DNA from: Orbilia blumenaviensis | Taxonomy: Eukaryota > Ascomycota > Orbiliomycetes > Orbiliales > Orbiliaceae | Assembly (NCBI GenBank): GCA_036872755.1 | Contig: JAVHNS010000002.1 | Location: forward strand, 558,001 to 622,000 | DNA length: 64,000 nt | Reading direction: 5' to 3' | Shown: positions 25,151 to 37,200 of the stretch, piece after piece | Position numbering within the stretch: position 1 is the stretch's first letter | Layout of the letters: the number at the start of each line of letters is the position of its first letter | Program-made: the position numbers and the translations under genes | Notes under the pieces: model-generated | Databases searched by the model: none | Told to the model about the DNA's origin: nothing | The model's input: only the letters and a program-made list of their open reading frames with translations

Positions 25151-27936
25151 GAAAAAAAGAAGAGAAAAAAAAAGACACCCCTGATACTTGCCTTGCCTAT
25201 CTGCTTATATACCCCGAACGATCCGGACTCGTCTACGACCAACGTTACTCCCCAACATCATATTCGCGAAGCTCACACCCCTCCAAGACCCTTGCCAATA
25301 GTCACTATTCAAGTCACCAGAGTACTAATTTACATACTCGCCTAGCCAAACCGATTCGACCAGTTCAACCTTTTGACAGTTCCCAAAGATCACTATCAGT
25401 CAGCTTTCAACCACTTACTTACTTGCTTACTTCCTTACTTCATTTCCGGTTTCCCGAATTCGTATTGCAATTTCTGCAAAGTATCGCAATATACATACTC
25501 AACAACCAGTGTAAGTTTTTTTATAAATTTAGCAATCTGTTGCCTTAAAGTTCTCGACCTTATTTCGAAATAATATGGACCCACGAGACTTCCCCAGTAA
25601 TCCAATGAGCAAATCTGTCCACGTTTTCGTGCCTCCTGCGCACACGTCTGAGCTTCTACAAAAAGTTTTTCCCCATTAGCATGAGCTCAGCTCGATCTAC
25701 CTCTCTCCCTCGACATGGAGCTGCCGACGCATAGGTCCACTTCCTTGTCGTCGTGTTCAATACCAAGTCGATTGATCACCCCTTGGATGCTCACCTGGCC
25801 AGTGCGGAAGATACGGTGCTATCCTTTGAATCCTCAACTTCAAGGAAGGAACAAAGGCACGAGACTTTCGCCATGTCGTACACGCAAACTCAGGCGCCCT
25901 TTCATGCTTTGGGAACGTCTTCTCTGGAAGGACACCAATTCCCTTCCGTCAAGGGCGTGTCTGCTTCGAGCTCTGGCGTGAAATTTTCTTTCAACATTTT
26001 AGCCCTTGGAAGACTGGACTCGGGCTTCCCACCCCCCATTCAGTATTCGCCTGTTAGCTCGGAGCTACCTCTCGACCAATCCGCTGGTACAGGCGCAGAT
26101 TTTAGGGCAGAGCTGGCTGTACAAGCATCGGTGCCTTTTTCTGCCCCCCCTGCCTTTCCCGCAAAATGTTGTTTTTTTCTTTCCCACTTTCCGATTCCAT
26201 ATTAAAATCATAGACTTGGTGTCTCGTGGTGAAAATTTACATTTAACCATCGTCTGCTATTTGGTCTCGTCTCCTGACGCCTATTTTCTGTTGCGCAGCT
26301 CGCTCGGTTCCTTTCCCCCATCCCTCTCGTCCTACCGTGATATATATTACTTTTCAACATTGGTACCCCTTGAAGCTCAAGCTGTATCATCAGCACAGCA
26401 CGACTTGATCAGGTATATCCTATCTCTATCTCTCCATTGTCTGTCTCATCGGATCATAAATTAAAAAAATATCCCCCAAAGTTGCAAAGTTGCAAAGTCG
26501 CGTCTTGAGAAGCTGTTGGATTGGCAAAATCGAAAGAAATTGAAGCAGCAGAAGAAGAACGGACACCCCTATTCCTGCACCGTTTGCTTACGATATTTTC
26601 CTTCTTTCGCTTTCTGCTCGCCTTCCGTTGCCTTGCACAGCCTGGTACAAATTTTTATCGTCTCATTCGGCCGTCGAAAGAGCCTTTTCATATTTTTAGC
26701 GAGAGATCTCCTTGCTTTGCCTTGAAGTGATAGATACTGAGTATTTTAGTATTTAAGATAGAGACCGACATCTATCAAATCCCATATCCTACTCTCCTCC
26801 CCCGGAATTGCCCAAAGGACAGATCCTGCCTGCTATCTGCACGACCATATCCCCATTACCTCGCGAATAAATCCCAGAGAAAACCTCAGCAGATATTCCT
26901 GTCGCCGGAGGGTTATTGGTTCTCCACTGCCTATCCACGCATCCAGATTATCTTTTTTTTTATATATTTCTTTCTTGGGTGAGAGAAATTAAAATAAATT
27001 CATTTCAGTAAACCAGAGTTTTTTTTTTTTTTTCTTCCCAAGGAGAAGCCGTTCGGACCAGACAGAAAAGTGCACAACAACAACAACAAAAAAAAGCCGT
27101 TGTCGTCTTGTTATTAGGAAGGCTCTCGCTCTCCCCAGCAAAAAAGAAAACTTCCTCTTCTCCCTCTTCCTTTCTCCGCATCTGGCCAGAACATCCATCT
27201 CAACAACAAGTCCACGACCTCAAGAACGAAAAGGCTTATCCGCTCAATATCAGCATCTCTGCCCTCTAGATACCTCCTCTGCTGCTTCTGACAAAAGCAT
27301 CTTAGCTAGTCCGCCTCCTAAATCCTCTTGCGTCTCTGTCTTCTGCCCCCACGACATTCCTCCTCAACCTTCCGGCGAAGCGATACTTTTCAACAAATCC
27401 CTGTCCAGAGCGTCAGTCTAGGTCTCGCAGTTGTTACGTTCTCCTTTCCCTTCTCGAACAGAATATAGCTGTTTCGGTCCGTAGTTCAGGTATGCTAGAT
27501 CTATTCCATCACACTGGCACTTGTTGGTGGCTGTTGGGACATCATGGTGGCGATGAGAGGCCATGCTTCCCAGCGATGCCTTCCGTCCTTGACGTTTTCT
27601 AACCAGCTGTGCCCTTTCCGTACCAGTAACCCGATCAAGTCTTACTCAGCGTCCCATTTACCAAACCAGCGGCGCACACCGGGATTTATTCTTCACCGGC
27701 AACTCCCACCCCTCCATCACCACCACCACCATCCTCCGATCTTCTCTCCCTCCCTCTACCAGCTAGAGTCTACTCAGTTTCATTAGTTCGTCCGTTGTCG
27801 TTCGCTTCTCTCTTTCTTCACCAGCCACTCCTTTGGTCCTTTCGTCGTCGGTTTCTGTCTGTTATTCGTCTGTTTTCTACGCGCTCCCCGCTTTTAGCAC
27901 GTCACCTTCGCGAGCCTCGTTGCCGTTGCCATTGAG
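25151..27936 (+). promoter_or_regulatory. glc7: Pyrimidine-rich upstream region of the PP1 gene
   Basis: C/T-rich + strand with a TATA-like element (tatatacc, about 25205-25212) followed by leader-like sequence. A second, more strongly C/T-rich block (about 27.2-27.9 kb) runs up to the PP1 start. A possible leader-intron donor (GTATGC, after tagttcag near 27490) is present. The part from 25.2 to 26.8 kb may belong to a separate non-coding or short-ORF transcript. Contains a T15 tract (27019-27033). Confidence 0.35.
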
Positions 27937-29143
27937 ATGGCGGATCAAGCAGATGTAGATCTCGATTCCATCATCGACCGTTTATTGGAAGTGCGAGGTA
28001 GCCGGCCAGGAAAGCAGGTCCAATTGCTGGAGACAGAGATTCGATTCCTATGTACGAAAGCCAGGGAAATCTTCATCTCCCAACCAATCCTGCTCGAGCT
28101 CGAGGCTCCCATAAAGGTACGTTGAACGCGTCTGGATTACGGTTGAGAAATGATGACTTTGAATATGTCACTGACCAATCTGCGCAACATCTAGATCTGT
28201 GGTGATATTCACGGCCAGTACTACGATCTTCTACGTCTGTTTGAATATGGAGGTTTCCCTCCAGAGGCCAATTACCTCTTCTTGGGCGACTACGTCGATC
28301 GAGGGAAACAATCCTTGGAAACCATCTGCCTTCTTCTCGCCTACAAGATCAAGTATCCAGAGAATTTCTTTATCCTTCGAGGCAACCACGAGTGTGCATC
28401 GATAAACCGTATCTATGGCTTCTACGATGAGTGCAAGCGACGATACAATATCAAACTCTGGAAGACCTTCACTGATTGTTTCAACTGTCTCCCAATCGCT
28501 GCGATCATTGATGAGAAGATTTTCACTATGCACGGCGGTCTCTCCCCTGATTTGAATTCCATGGAGCAAATCAGGAGGGTTATGCGTCCTACCGACGTAA
28601 GCAGTGGTTCCTACCTTAATAATGGTTTATGTGCTGACGTGAAAATTTTCTACTTTTTTCCTCCGGCTTTTTTCGATTCTTTAGATCCCTGATTGTGGCC
28701 TCCTCTGCGACTTGCTCTGGTCCGACCCAGACAAGGATATTACCGGCTGGAGCGAAAACGATCGCGGCGTATCCTTCACCTTCGGTCCTGATGTGGTTTC
28801 TCGGTTCTTGCAGAAACATGATATGGATCTCATTTGCCGGGCCCATCAGGTCGTGGAAGATGGATACGAGTTCTTCTCGAAGAGACAGCTAGTCACCTTG
28901 TTCTCCGCTCCGAACTACTGTGGTGAATTTGACAACGCTGGCGCTATGATGAGCGTAGATGAGAGTCTATTGTGCTCTTTCCAGGTATGGTGTAATTCCG
29001 GAGTTTGCGCAGCAAGAATTTGTCATTACTAACACGTGCGGTAACAGATATTGAAGCCAGCGGAGAAAAAACAAAAGTACGTATACGGAGGTCTTGGGCA
29101 AGGACGGCCGGTAACACCACCCCGAAAACAGAAGAAAAAATAA
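27937..29143 (+). CDS. glc7: Serine/threonine protein phosphatase PP1 catalytic subunit
   Basis: Exons 27937-28116, 28195-28596, 28685-28984 and 29048-29143 give 325 residues; all introns are GT-AG in phase 0. This is the PP1 catalytic subunit (Glc7/BimG/Dis2 type), a metal-dependent phosphatase in nucleus and cytoplasm controlling mitotic exit, glycogen metabolism and many other processes through regulatory subunits. The signature motifs are all present: GDIHGQ (residues 63-68), GDYVDRG, RGNHE, HGGLSP and [10 protein letters not shown]. Residue numbering matches canonical PP1, including metal ligands Asp64 and His66. The C-terminal tail contains RPVTPPR, the conserved TPPR site phosphorylated by cyclin-dependent kinase. 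Length is typical and nothing is truncated. Confidence 0.99.
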
Positions 29144-30010
29144 TCCCTTCGGGAACCGATCCCAACGCTTCGAATGAGCGACGGCAATACCTACCGATGA
29201 CGCAAACAATCCCACCATCGAGCGAGCGACGACTTTACTTCTCCACACCCTTTCAATTATTACTTCGAAAGCCCCACGATCTATGGAACACACGGATTTC
29301 AGGATTTTGATGCCTCTTTGTCACGAGCCCTTGTTAAACGACTACGAAGCCCTTTTTTGCAATTCTAGCAGAGTCGAGCAATTGATTCTTAGCACAGACT
29401 CTGTACTTCTACGACAAGAAAATTTAACGCCCGTAACTTATCTTTCCTGGGGACCGGTTTTTCCATAAATGTGCCAACACGAACTTTTTATCCTTGTTTT
29501 CTGCACTTTTCAACCCTTCAAAGCTGTCCCTAACTTACATTTTAAACCGCCCTTCTTTCTTTCTCGCCCTTGTTTTTGTGACGCGATAACGACCTCTGAA
29601 AAGAACCTTAAAATACTTTTACTCGGAAAACAAAAACCTGGAAAAGAATTCTTTGAAAATTCTAAACCATTATTATACACCTTTCCAAACATACTGCTCC
29701 ATAACGTACGAGTCTTATGATTATTCCTAACCCCATACTATAGATGGGATGAGGTTGTGATGAAATTTCCCGGAAGTCGCGAACAAGCCTGTTCGCAATT
29801 AGAGTTATGCTAATTATACTTTGCTTCCAACGTTCAGATCCGATTCCAAGGTGAGAAGATATCAATGGCTTGGTAGACATAGATATTTGAATTAAAATGC
29901 TCCTTATACCTGATACTAGTTAAATTGGTCTAGTGATTAGATGATTTTTTATAAAATATCAGTTACACGCTGTATTATTGTAACCCAAAGTTTGGTCCCA
30001 ATTTCAAAGC
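29144..30010. other. 3' intergenic region between convergent PP1 and UPRT genes
   Basis: Holds the 3' UTRs of two genes transcribed toward each other. No coding sequence is recognisable; composition becomes AT-rich toward 30.0 kb. Confidence 0.6.
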
Positions 30011-30904
30011 TTATTTTCCGATTGTGAGGAAGAGTCGGTCACCACTGGAAAAGGAAATGTTAGCATACTACTCCGCATCAGTTTGAGTACGATATGAGGG
30101 GTCTTACATATCACCAAGTCTATTTTCCAGATTAAATCCATCGGGGCGTTCATTAGTATATTATTCTGAGATGGTATATAGATGTGCCCACTTACCCAGG
30201 TACGATCATGCCTTGTGCAGTTGTCTTTGGATCCATAGCTCCAAGGTAGACTTCCACACCCTCTGGCCACTCTTCAGCGGCGTGCTTTACACCAGGCTCA
30301 GCTCCGAGGATGCTGCATAGGATAATCTTCTTAACACCCCATTCCTTCAACGTCTGGATTGCAGCGATAGCAGTGCCACCAGTAGCAACGACGGGGTCCA
30401 GGATGATAGCCAGATCAGCTGGAGGACCGGAATTTGCAGAAGATGTCGGTAGGTTATTGTAGTATTCTACTGGAGATAGGGTTGCCTTCTCCCGGAAGAG
30501 ACCCAAATGGTAGATTGCAGCGGGAGTGGGTAGCAGGTTGTTGAATGCTAATTGTGCAGCGCTTGGGTTAGCCTATCTTTCCTACCCGACTTCCAAACCA
30601 CCTAGAGACAGCAATTATACGCGGAATTTCCAGCCTTACCTTCCAGCATCCCAAGACCGGATCGCAAAATTGGAACCAAAACGACCTTTTCGGCGACATC
30701 TTCAACTGTGTACCTCTCGCCAAGAGCAGAGGTGCCCTCTCCCGTTTGCACGGTAGTTAACGAGGCAGCCAGGGCCTCTGCAGCTAGGAAGCTCGAGATC
30801 TCGGTGACGAGAGCTCTTGTTTCTCTTGGACCGGTAGCGCTAGATCGCAGCTGGCTAAGTTTCGCGCGAACGCAGGGGTGCTGAGAGACGTGGATGTTTG
30901 ACAT
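30011..30904 (-). CDS. FUR1: Uracil phosphoribosyltransferase
   Basis: Minus-strand exons are 30904-30640, 30547-30196, a 12-nt micro-exon 30119-30108, and 30044-30011, giving 220 residues. The enzyme converts uracil and PRPP to UMP and pyrophosphate in pyrimidine salvage and is the step that activates 5-fluorouracil in fungi. Visible: LVPILRSGLGML, the LGLFREK...VEYYN block, and the PRPP-binding loop (LDPVVATGGTA, residues about 138-148). The micro-exon restores the C-terminal PGLGDIGDRLF segment; skipping it leaves a four-residue gap while keeping the frame. The start codon at 30904-30902 follows a purine-rich context and is the only ATG giving the full family N-terminus. Convergent with PP1. 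Confidence 0.97.
30108..30119 (-). other. FUR1: 12-nt micro-exon of the UPRT gene
   Basis: On the minus strand the segment reads acttggtgatat, preceded by ...aaaatag and followed by gtaaga. Inserted between phase-2 boundaries it encodes the Leu-Gly-Asp-Ile part of GLGDIGDRLF, which is the expected UPRT C-terminal motif. Flanking introns are 76 and 63 nt, both of normal size for this genome. Confidence 0.85.
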
Positions 30905-31870
30905 TTTTTGTTGGAGGGTTTATGATGATGACTAACAGTAGCAGAAGTAGCTTGATGAAGTTGAGATGAGGATGGTGATGGGAGGAGATGAAATACTAGC
31001 CAGCTGATGGATGGACTGGCTATGACCGGAATGTCAGCTGGAGCTGCCCCTTACTTAGTAGCGACTGAACACCATTGTCTTCTATCGCCTTCCTTCCGAA
31101 ATCACAATGCAACTAGCTGCAGCGGGGAGTTCTTCGAGATAGCAAGCAATTGGAGGGAAACTAGCTCGAATATGGACGCGGAGTTACACATGACATCAAA
31201 GAACGCGCGGGCCAATCAAAACCTATACGGACGTACCTTTCAGACAACCAACTTACTCGATCTGGTGGAAAAGGGAAAGCGATCACACGAGGGTATTTTT
31301 TTTCTTTCTTCTGTTTTTACTTTCATGAACACAGCGGGAGGTTTACATTTCTTATATACCTTACTAATAGAAATCTTAGTAGGTGCCCTTTACTCTTGCT
31401 TTCAGGGAAAAGCATGGGACGGACGCATCGGGAAGCTGATAAGCTTTCCCGCCCCCGATAGACTGATAGAACTGGCTTAAAAGTATGACAGATACCTGGA
31501 AAAATAAGGATTTCAGTTGGAGCTAGGCCGGTCCAACTGGTTAGCTTACGGTCCAAGATACAAATGCCGCTGATAAACGACCAATTGTTGGTGGGTCGCT
31601 CTTTTTCTTGTCGGGCGGTTCCGTGCACTGTCCAATGCCCATTTATTGGAGCGCTGGCCGGAACCTCGCCGCTGGACAGGGTTCAGGTATGTATGAACTA
31701 GAATTCGAGGATTTGTGAATGTGACTGTACATGCCTTCACGTAGAAATGTAATTGTGAAGAATACAACTGTGGATGCATATACCTGCTTGAGTTGCAGAT
31801 ATTCTCATTCTGCCGTCAAGAGCGTAGATAATGATATTTTAGATTTGCACGAATATATAATCATAGATGT
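30905..31870. other. Intergenic: UPRT promoter and Rdx 3' region
   Basis: Both neighbours are on the minus strand, so this holds the upstream region of UPRT (near 30905) and the 3' end of the Rdx gene (near 31870). Open frames here have no domain resemblance. A short tRNA-head-like string near 31520-31560 was judged too weak to call. Confidence 0.5.
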
Positions 31871-32579
31871 TTACTTGCAGTCTTCGCAAGCAGTTTTCTC
31901 TTTGGCCGCATTTCTTTCAGCCATCACCACTTGCACCCCAAGACTCTCCTGGCCAGAGGATTGGGCGGAACTGCCTGGGATAGCGTCCTGGGATTCCTCG
32001 GGGGCATTCGCCAATTGTTCTGGCTGCGACTGGGAAACAGATTTTTTCCCATCGACATGCCCGAGGTCCCTGTTGGGATCAATGATGTCACGGACTTTCT
32101 TCTACATATCACTCGACAAAACATAAGCAATCGTTTAATTAACGATTAGGTCAATTGAAAGGCAAAATTCAAAAGGTAGTAGTGGCACCTTAAGTTCCTT
32201 TGTTTCTGGGAAACCTCCATCGCGTTTGCGATCCCATATCACATGCGATTCGAGGGTCGATTGCTCACTGAGAGTCTCAAGTGTGACAATGAACACACCT
32301 CCGGTTGAAGGGCGAAGAGATACCTCCCCTAGGGAAGTAGAGAACGTCTGAAGGAGTTCTTGTGCATACTATTCGTTTAATCGAAACCCCGTTTCATCAG
32401 AACAAAGAAGCTTTATGCATAAAATATTCGTATGTGGGTTATGCTTGGATGGCATTGTTGGACATACATACATAAGCCGCTCGAAGGTTCCATTTGCATT
32501 GGATACAGAATTGGATGGATATCCTGGGGACTGGAGCTGTGACTGAAGCAGTCTTTGGGGTCGGATTGAGATCCGCCAT
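31871..32579 (-). CDS. Rdx-family (selenoprotein W/T-like) thioredoxin-fold protein, Cys form
   Basis: Minus-strand exons 32579-32472, 32368-32189 and 32101-31871 give 172 residues. Exons are short and only the first carries an ATG. The first exon ends FCIQCKWNLRAAY, containing the Rdx redox motif CxxC (Cys25-Ile-Gln-Cys28) that in animal selenoprotein W is CxxU; here both positions are Cys. It continues with AQELL, LGEVSLRPSTGG, WDRKRDGGFPETKELK and RDIIDPNRDLGH, the typical fungal Rdx blocks. The fold is thioredoxin-like; a redox role is inferred and the substrate is unknown. The Gln/Ser-rich tail ends in a second CxxC (CEDCK). Intron 2 uses a weak donor (GTGCCA). Divergent from the SR-protein gene, 304 bp between start codons. 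Confidence 0.92.
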
Positions 32580-32883
32580 TCTGATTCGATCAGTAAAATT
32601 TACCGGAATACAATCTCAAGCAGCCGAAATGAAAGAATGAAAGAATGGACTCGAACAATGAATGGTGAATAATTTGAGGCTGTTGGTGTCGTTGGTTACT
32701 GTTAGCGGTGGGCAGTTGTACTCAGCTTAGTCAGCCGATTTTCCTGCCAAATTTGATATTTCTTCATTTTTCGTCCCCAAAATCTGGCTCTTCATCATCA
32801 ACCTCAGACTTCTTCATCGCCACCATCATCATCACCACTCCGCACGCTCCCACTCCGCTTCATTTCCGGAACAGCAATCAAAC
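32580..32883. promoter_or_regulatory. Shared divergent promoter region (Rdx / SR protein)
   Basis: The 304 bp between the two start codons must contain both 5' leaders and core promoters. The half next to the SR gene is C/T-rich on +. No specific factor-binding site can be assigned. Confidence 0.6.
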
Positions 32884-34250
32884 ATGTCTTCCCGAGGCGG
32901 CACCACACTCTATGTCACCGGCTTCGGCCACGGGACTAGGGCACGCGATCTCGCATACGAATTCGAAAGGTACCGATCGAAACCGATCCCTCCTCCTCCC
33001 TAACAGTTTCCTCCTGAACACCTCGATGCACGTTGACGGCGGACTTCGTATACGGAAGATCTCGAAATCCAACCTGTTTCCCCTCAATGTCCTCGTTCTA
33101 CTTCTCTCTCTATATATATATATCTCCCCCCAGTTTAAGGTCCTTGCTCGTCGTCGGCGGAATCATACGTATACGGTCCCTATCGACCTTTCTTTGCTAG
33201 AGGAGAATTCCCTTTGTTATCCTCCTCCACCTCCCATTGTCCTACCCCTATAGTACTATTTCCTTCGCTCGCCCTAGCGGAAGTCGTCCGATCGAACCGA
33301 TCGAGCCCTCGTCGTCGTCGTCCGTCGATATCGGCCTTACCATCCTTCCCCTCATCCTCTTCCGAGCGAAGCAATTACCACGTAGCCAATAACATGTCCT
33401 GAGAAAAAAACGCGTTTCTAACGACTCTGCCTTCGGTTTCTTCGTTACCTACAGATATGGTCGTTTAGTCCGTTGTGACATTCCAGCTCCACGAACCGCA
33501 AGCAGCCGACTGTAAGTCTCAGAATCCCTGTCCCTTTGCCTGGTCGCCGATGTTGTAACTTGTAGCTTGTTACATCCTCAGACCTTCCTTGGAACAAAAA
33601 AAAAAAAAAAAAAAAGTGGAGACAAGAACTCGAGGCTGACTGCGAAACTTTGGGTATCTTTTCACTTTTTAGATTTGCATTTGTTGAGTATGAGTCTCGT
33701 CGGGATGCCGACGACGCGTATTTTGAGATGCATGGACGTCGTATAGGACGTGACGACATCTTGAAGATTGAGGTTCGTGCACATAACCAAACCTGCATCT
33801 TTAGGATAATTTCTAATGTCTTTACCCGGATAGTGGGCCCGTACCCCTCCATCTGCTTCTTGGAGGTTTGAAGGCGGCCGTGATGCACCAAGGCGTCGTA
33901 GCCCACGCCGTGGTCCACCACGATCTGCTTCTCCCCGTCGCCGTGAAGGCCGCGAAGAACGTGGTTCACCCAATGGGCGAGCCCGTGAACGTAGCCGCAG
34001 CCCAGGTGGCAAGGAAGAGCGCGATCGTGATGGTGATCGTGAAATGAGAAGCCCAAGAGATGAAAGAGACCGTGAACGTGATAGAGAACGTGAGCGTGAG
34101 CGTGATCGTGACAGCCACCGTGAACGCGAACGTGATCGTAAGCTGCCTTTTCCAATCACACTACGGGTAGCAAGCAAGTCCAAGCTAACGAAATACTATA
34201 TAGAAACCCCACCACGTCACGACGACCTTGACACCGCTGACGCTGAATAG
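32884..34250 (+). CDS. SR-type splicing factor with one RRM and an RS/RD/RE tail
   Basis: Exons 32884-32969, 33455-33511, 33673-33772, 33834-34137 and 34204-34250 give 197 residues. An N-terminal RRM carries RNP2 (LYVTGF, residues 9-14) and RNP1 (LFAFVEYE, about 48-55) and ends near DDILKIEW. It is followed by Arg/Ser blocks ([20 protein letters not shown]) and a long Arg-Glu/Arg-Asp repeat tail to about residue 182. SR proteins bind exonic enhancers and recruit the spliceosome in the nucleus; their Ser residues are kinase targets. It resembles fission-yeast Srp1/Srp2-like factors but I cannot pick the orthologue. Intron 1 is unusually long (485 nt) and intron 2 contains an A20 tract; SR genes often autoregulate through such introns. 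Confidence 0.94.
33596..33615 (+). repeat. 20-nt poly-A tract inside SR-gene intron 2
   Basis: Uninterrupted A run within the intron 33512-33672, upstream of the acceptor. Confidence 0.9.
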
Positions 34251-37200
34251 TACCCAGGTCAGAACGGGCTTTTGGTTATCTGAAAAAATAAAAAAGGAAG
34301 TTTTCTTGACTCCTAAGCCCGGGCCTTTTTGTTCAATTCTTCTGATCCCGTTCTACTCCCTTTTTTTTTTTTTTTTTTTTTTTTTACAATGACTGAAAAG
34401 AAAGAAGAAAAAAATTACTCCAAAACTCGCTCCGCCATCGCTATGGATTTGTCGACCTCTCCTTGCCGGGATTACTTCAGAGAAACGGCATGTTGTGGAC
34501 ACCGGCGCCCCTTGTCTCCTTTCATCGCTTGTTTCTCAGACCATAGGACCCGTTATAGACGGAGGCGTCCTTCTCATAGTTATCCGTTCTTGACTTTCTC
34601 ACAGTTTTAATTCGCCTGATTAGTATCGCACCGCGCTTACGTTTCGCATCCTTTACTTTAATTTGTCAAACTCTTCTCGCAGTGGGGGTTATTTACCTCT
34701 TTTCCTATTTTTGTTTCGTTTTTTTCCTTAGGGGAGAGAGATCGAAGAAAGAAAAAGTCTCTTGTGTTATCGGTTTTTACAACGTAATTGTCCTTTGCAA
34801 TGCTCTTTTTCGTTTCGTGCACAAATATCTACAAGTAGATAATATAGGATACATGAGAATGGAATCGGAATTTTTCTGTTCTAAGATTTGGTCTATAGTA
34901 ATAAGGCTGTACCCATCCAGAGTGAAGCATGTCACCTGCTGGGTTTGTGGGGGCTAGGTGTAACCACCATCATTACCGTCCGCGGAGGGTCAAGACGAAG
35001 GCGTTCTGGAAGCCTCGTAATGGGGTCTACAAGTCTCAGCCGGGATTCTTGTGCAACCTCGAGACATCGGACCCCAGTTCAAATGTGTTGACGCTGTAGT
35101 TACATTATTATGTAGATGGTTACATACTCTACACACCCTGCACGGAAAATCACACGGCTCTAATACAGATCTGGGCATGCACTGTTTGACCAGCAATTAG
35201 GGACTCCGGTAGATGGAGTGTGTGCGTGTGTGTATCTGCTACCGTTAATACCCGGTGATTGGTCCAAATGCAACCAGGGGAATGGCTGTTCAGTGCATAA
35301 GATATTGTACATGTAGACGGTTCTTTTCTAAGCCGGGAAGGAACCATCTTGCCGACGACGCCATAGTCACCTGTGAAATTGAATATATTTTAATTGTTTT
35401 ACTCGAGGACTCCCTCCCCTTTTTTGGGTTTGGAGTCGTCGACGGTATACGTATCTATGGAGAATAAAAGTGGCAGATATACAATATATCGTAAATGGAC
35501 GGCTAAGCTTAGCGCTTTGGGCGTAAAAAGAGTAAGTAACTCAAGCTCGAGTGAATTTTAAAAGACATGCAAGGCCGGCCCAGGGATATTTTCCACATAT
35601 CCTTTTGTTGGTTGATGCATAAACGGTCTAGGTACTATGGAGACTTTAAAGCGATCTACTTATTACTTAGTACATGTAGGTCTAAGTAGTTTATGCAATG
35701 TGATTCCCTGTACGCACAGTAGTCCACGACTTAGTTTTTTATTTTTTTATTTTCGATCAAAACCCACATGTGTATGCATATGGGTCTGGCAACTGTGTGG
35801 GTCCCCTTCCTTTTCGCACTGGATTTTTCCGTCTGGACTTCTTTTCTGATATCCCGAGATATTACGGAATACGAGATTGTGGAAATTGCCGGGAGGAGCT
35901 TGTGCAGGTGCTTTCTGCGGACCTCAACTTATTTTTTTGTGCAGGACTGTTCTTTCCTCTGTTGGGACCACTGCTGTTGCCGCGGCCGCGGAATTTGCGT
36001 TGGACCCGGGTGCATGGCATCTCTGATCAAAATTTTCTTCTTCTTCTTTCTGCTTTATTATTGTTGTTGTCACTTCGCTCTTTCTTTCTGTTCCTTTCGA
36101 ACATGCATATGCGAGGTCGAGGTTTAAGGAAATATTGTAGCTTTTAGGAATAGCGGCTTGTGAGAGAGTGTGGGTGTGCGGTTACAATTGTGTGTCTGTG
36201 TGCTTGGGTTTTTTCCTGAGAGGGGTGGTTATGATCCCTGTTAAGCCATGGGGGGGTATGATTGGGTCGGTTCAAAATTGGAAGGATTCCAGAAGAATGT
36301 GAGTGGGAGAGGCTTGAGCCTTGGGCGAGTACAATGATGCATGATGTTCCAGTTGAGATATTTTATTCTATAGCTATCTATTCTATTGATATCGTAATTT
36401 GGACTGCAAGCTGTTTATAGGTTTCGTATCGGATATAATTTGGCTCGTAAATGAGAACGCCTCGTTATTAGAATACTCAATAGGACTGATATCACGATGC
36501 CTGCTCTATTCATGTAATTTTGATATTGGTATATCGCAGTCTGCAATATACCATATCCCATGGATTGGGCTTACACACGTTCCGTACATGTACCCGTAAC
36601 TATACTTAGGCATGGTTAGCCCGCGACTTCTGTATAATAGAACTGATAACACTCAAGTCGACTAGTACCATAATGGTATTAACGACATGTAGGGCCGCAT
36701 CATCTCGCGGATGCAAGGTCTGTGCAAGAGGCGAGACGTCGTTCCAGAGTTCTAAAATGACGAGCTCTCACTCGCTGAACGGAATATATATCCGGGCAGC
36801 AACGACCCAATAGTCCACACGAGAGTTGATACCGTATTTGAGCATCCCAAAAGACAATGAGTCTGCAGATAGATCTACTTTTTTACTGGGGTCCAGTGAA
36901 AGGGAACAATGTGCATAGGCATATCCCACAGTGATGGTGGCGGGACTGTCTAACTTTCAAAAGAAAAGCCCTTACTTGGCAATTTGATTTACAGATGGAT
37001 TCTCCCTTTACATCTGGTGGCATACGTACGTCACCCCATGCCCTTGCTGTTGTGCAGGCCTCTAGACGTTCTTGGACAGGATCATGGGTCTGCTTGGACA
37101 TAGCTGGCAGTATGTACATGTATATGTATGTACACGCTGGTTGGCTACGGGTTCTATCATATGCGTTCGCGGAGGGTATGTTAAACTGGTGATTGGGCCA

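Noticed and set aside
25575..25679. 34-codon ORF (MDPRDFPSNPMSKSVHVFV...) after a TATA-like box and C/T-rich leader
   Set aside because: Too short to separate from chance; could be a small peptide or uORF but nothing supports a function.
31515..31560. tRNA A-box-like string (ggtccaactggttagc)
   Set aside because: No B box or foldable T-arm follows at tRNA distance.
36883..37119. Minus-strand frame MSKQTHDPVQERLEACTTAR... with a donor-like GTAAGG
   Set aside because: Composition looks coding, but the matching intron would be only 26 nt and no homologous family is recognised.
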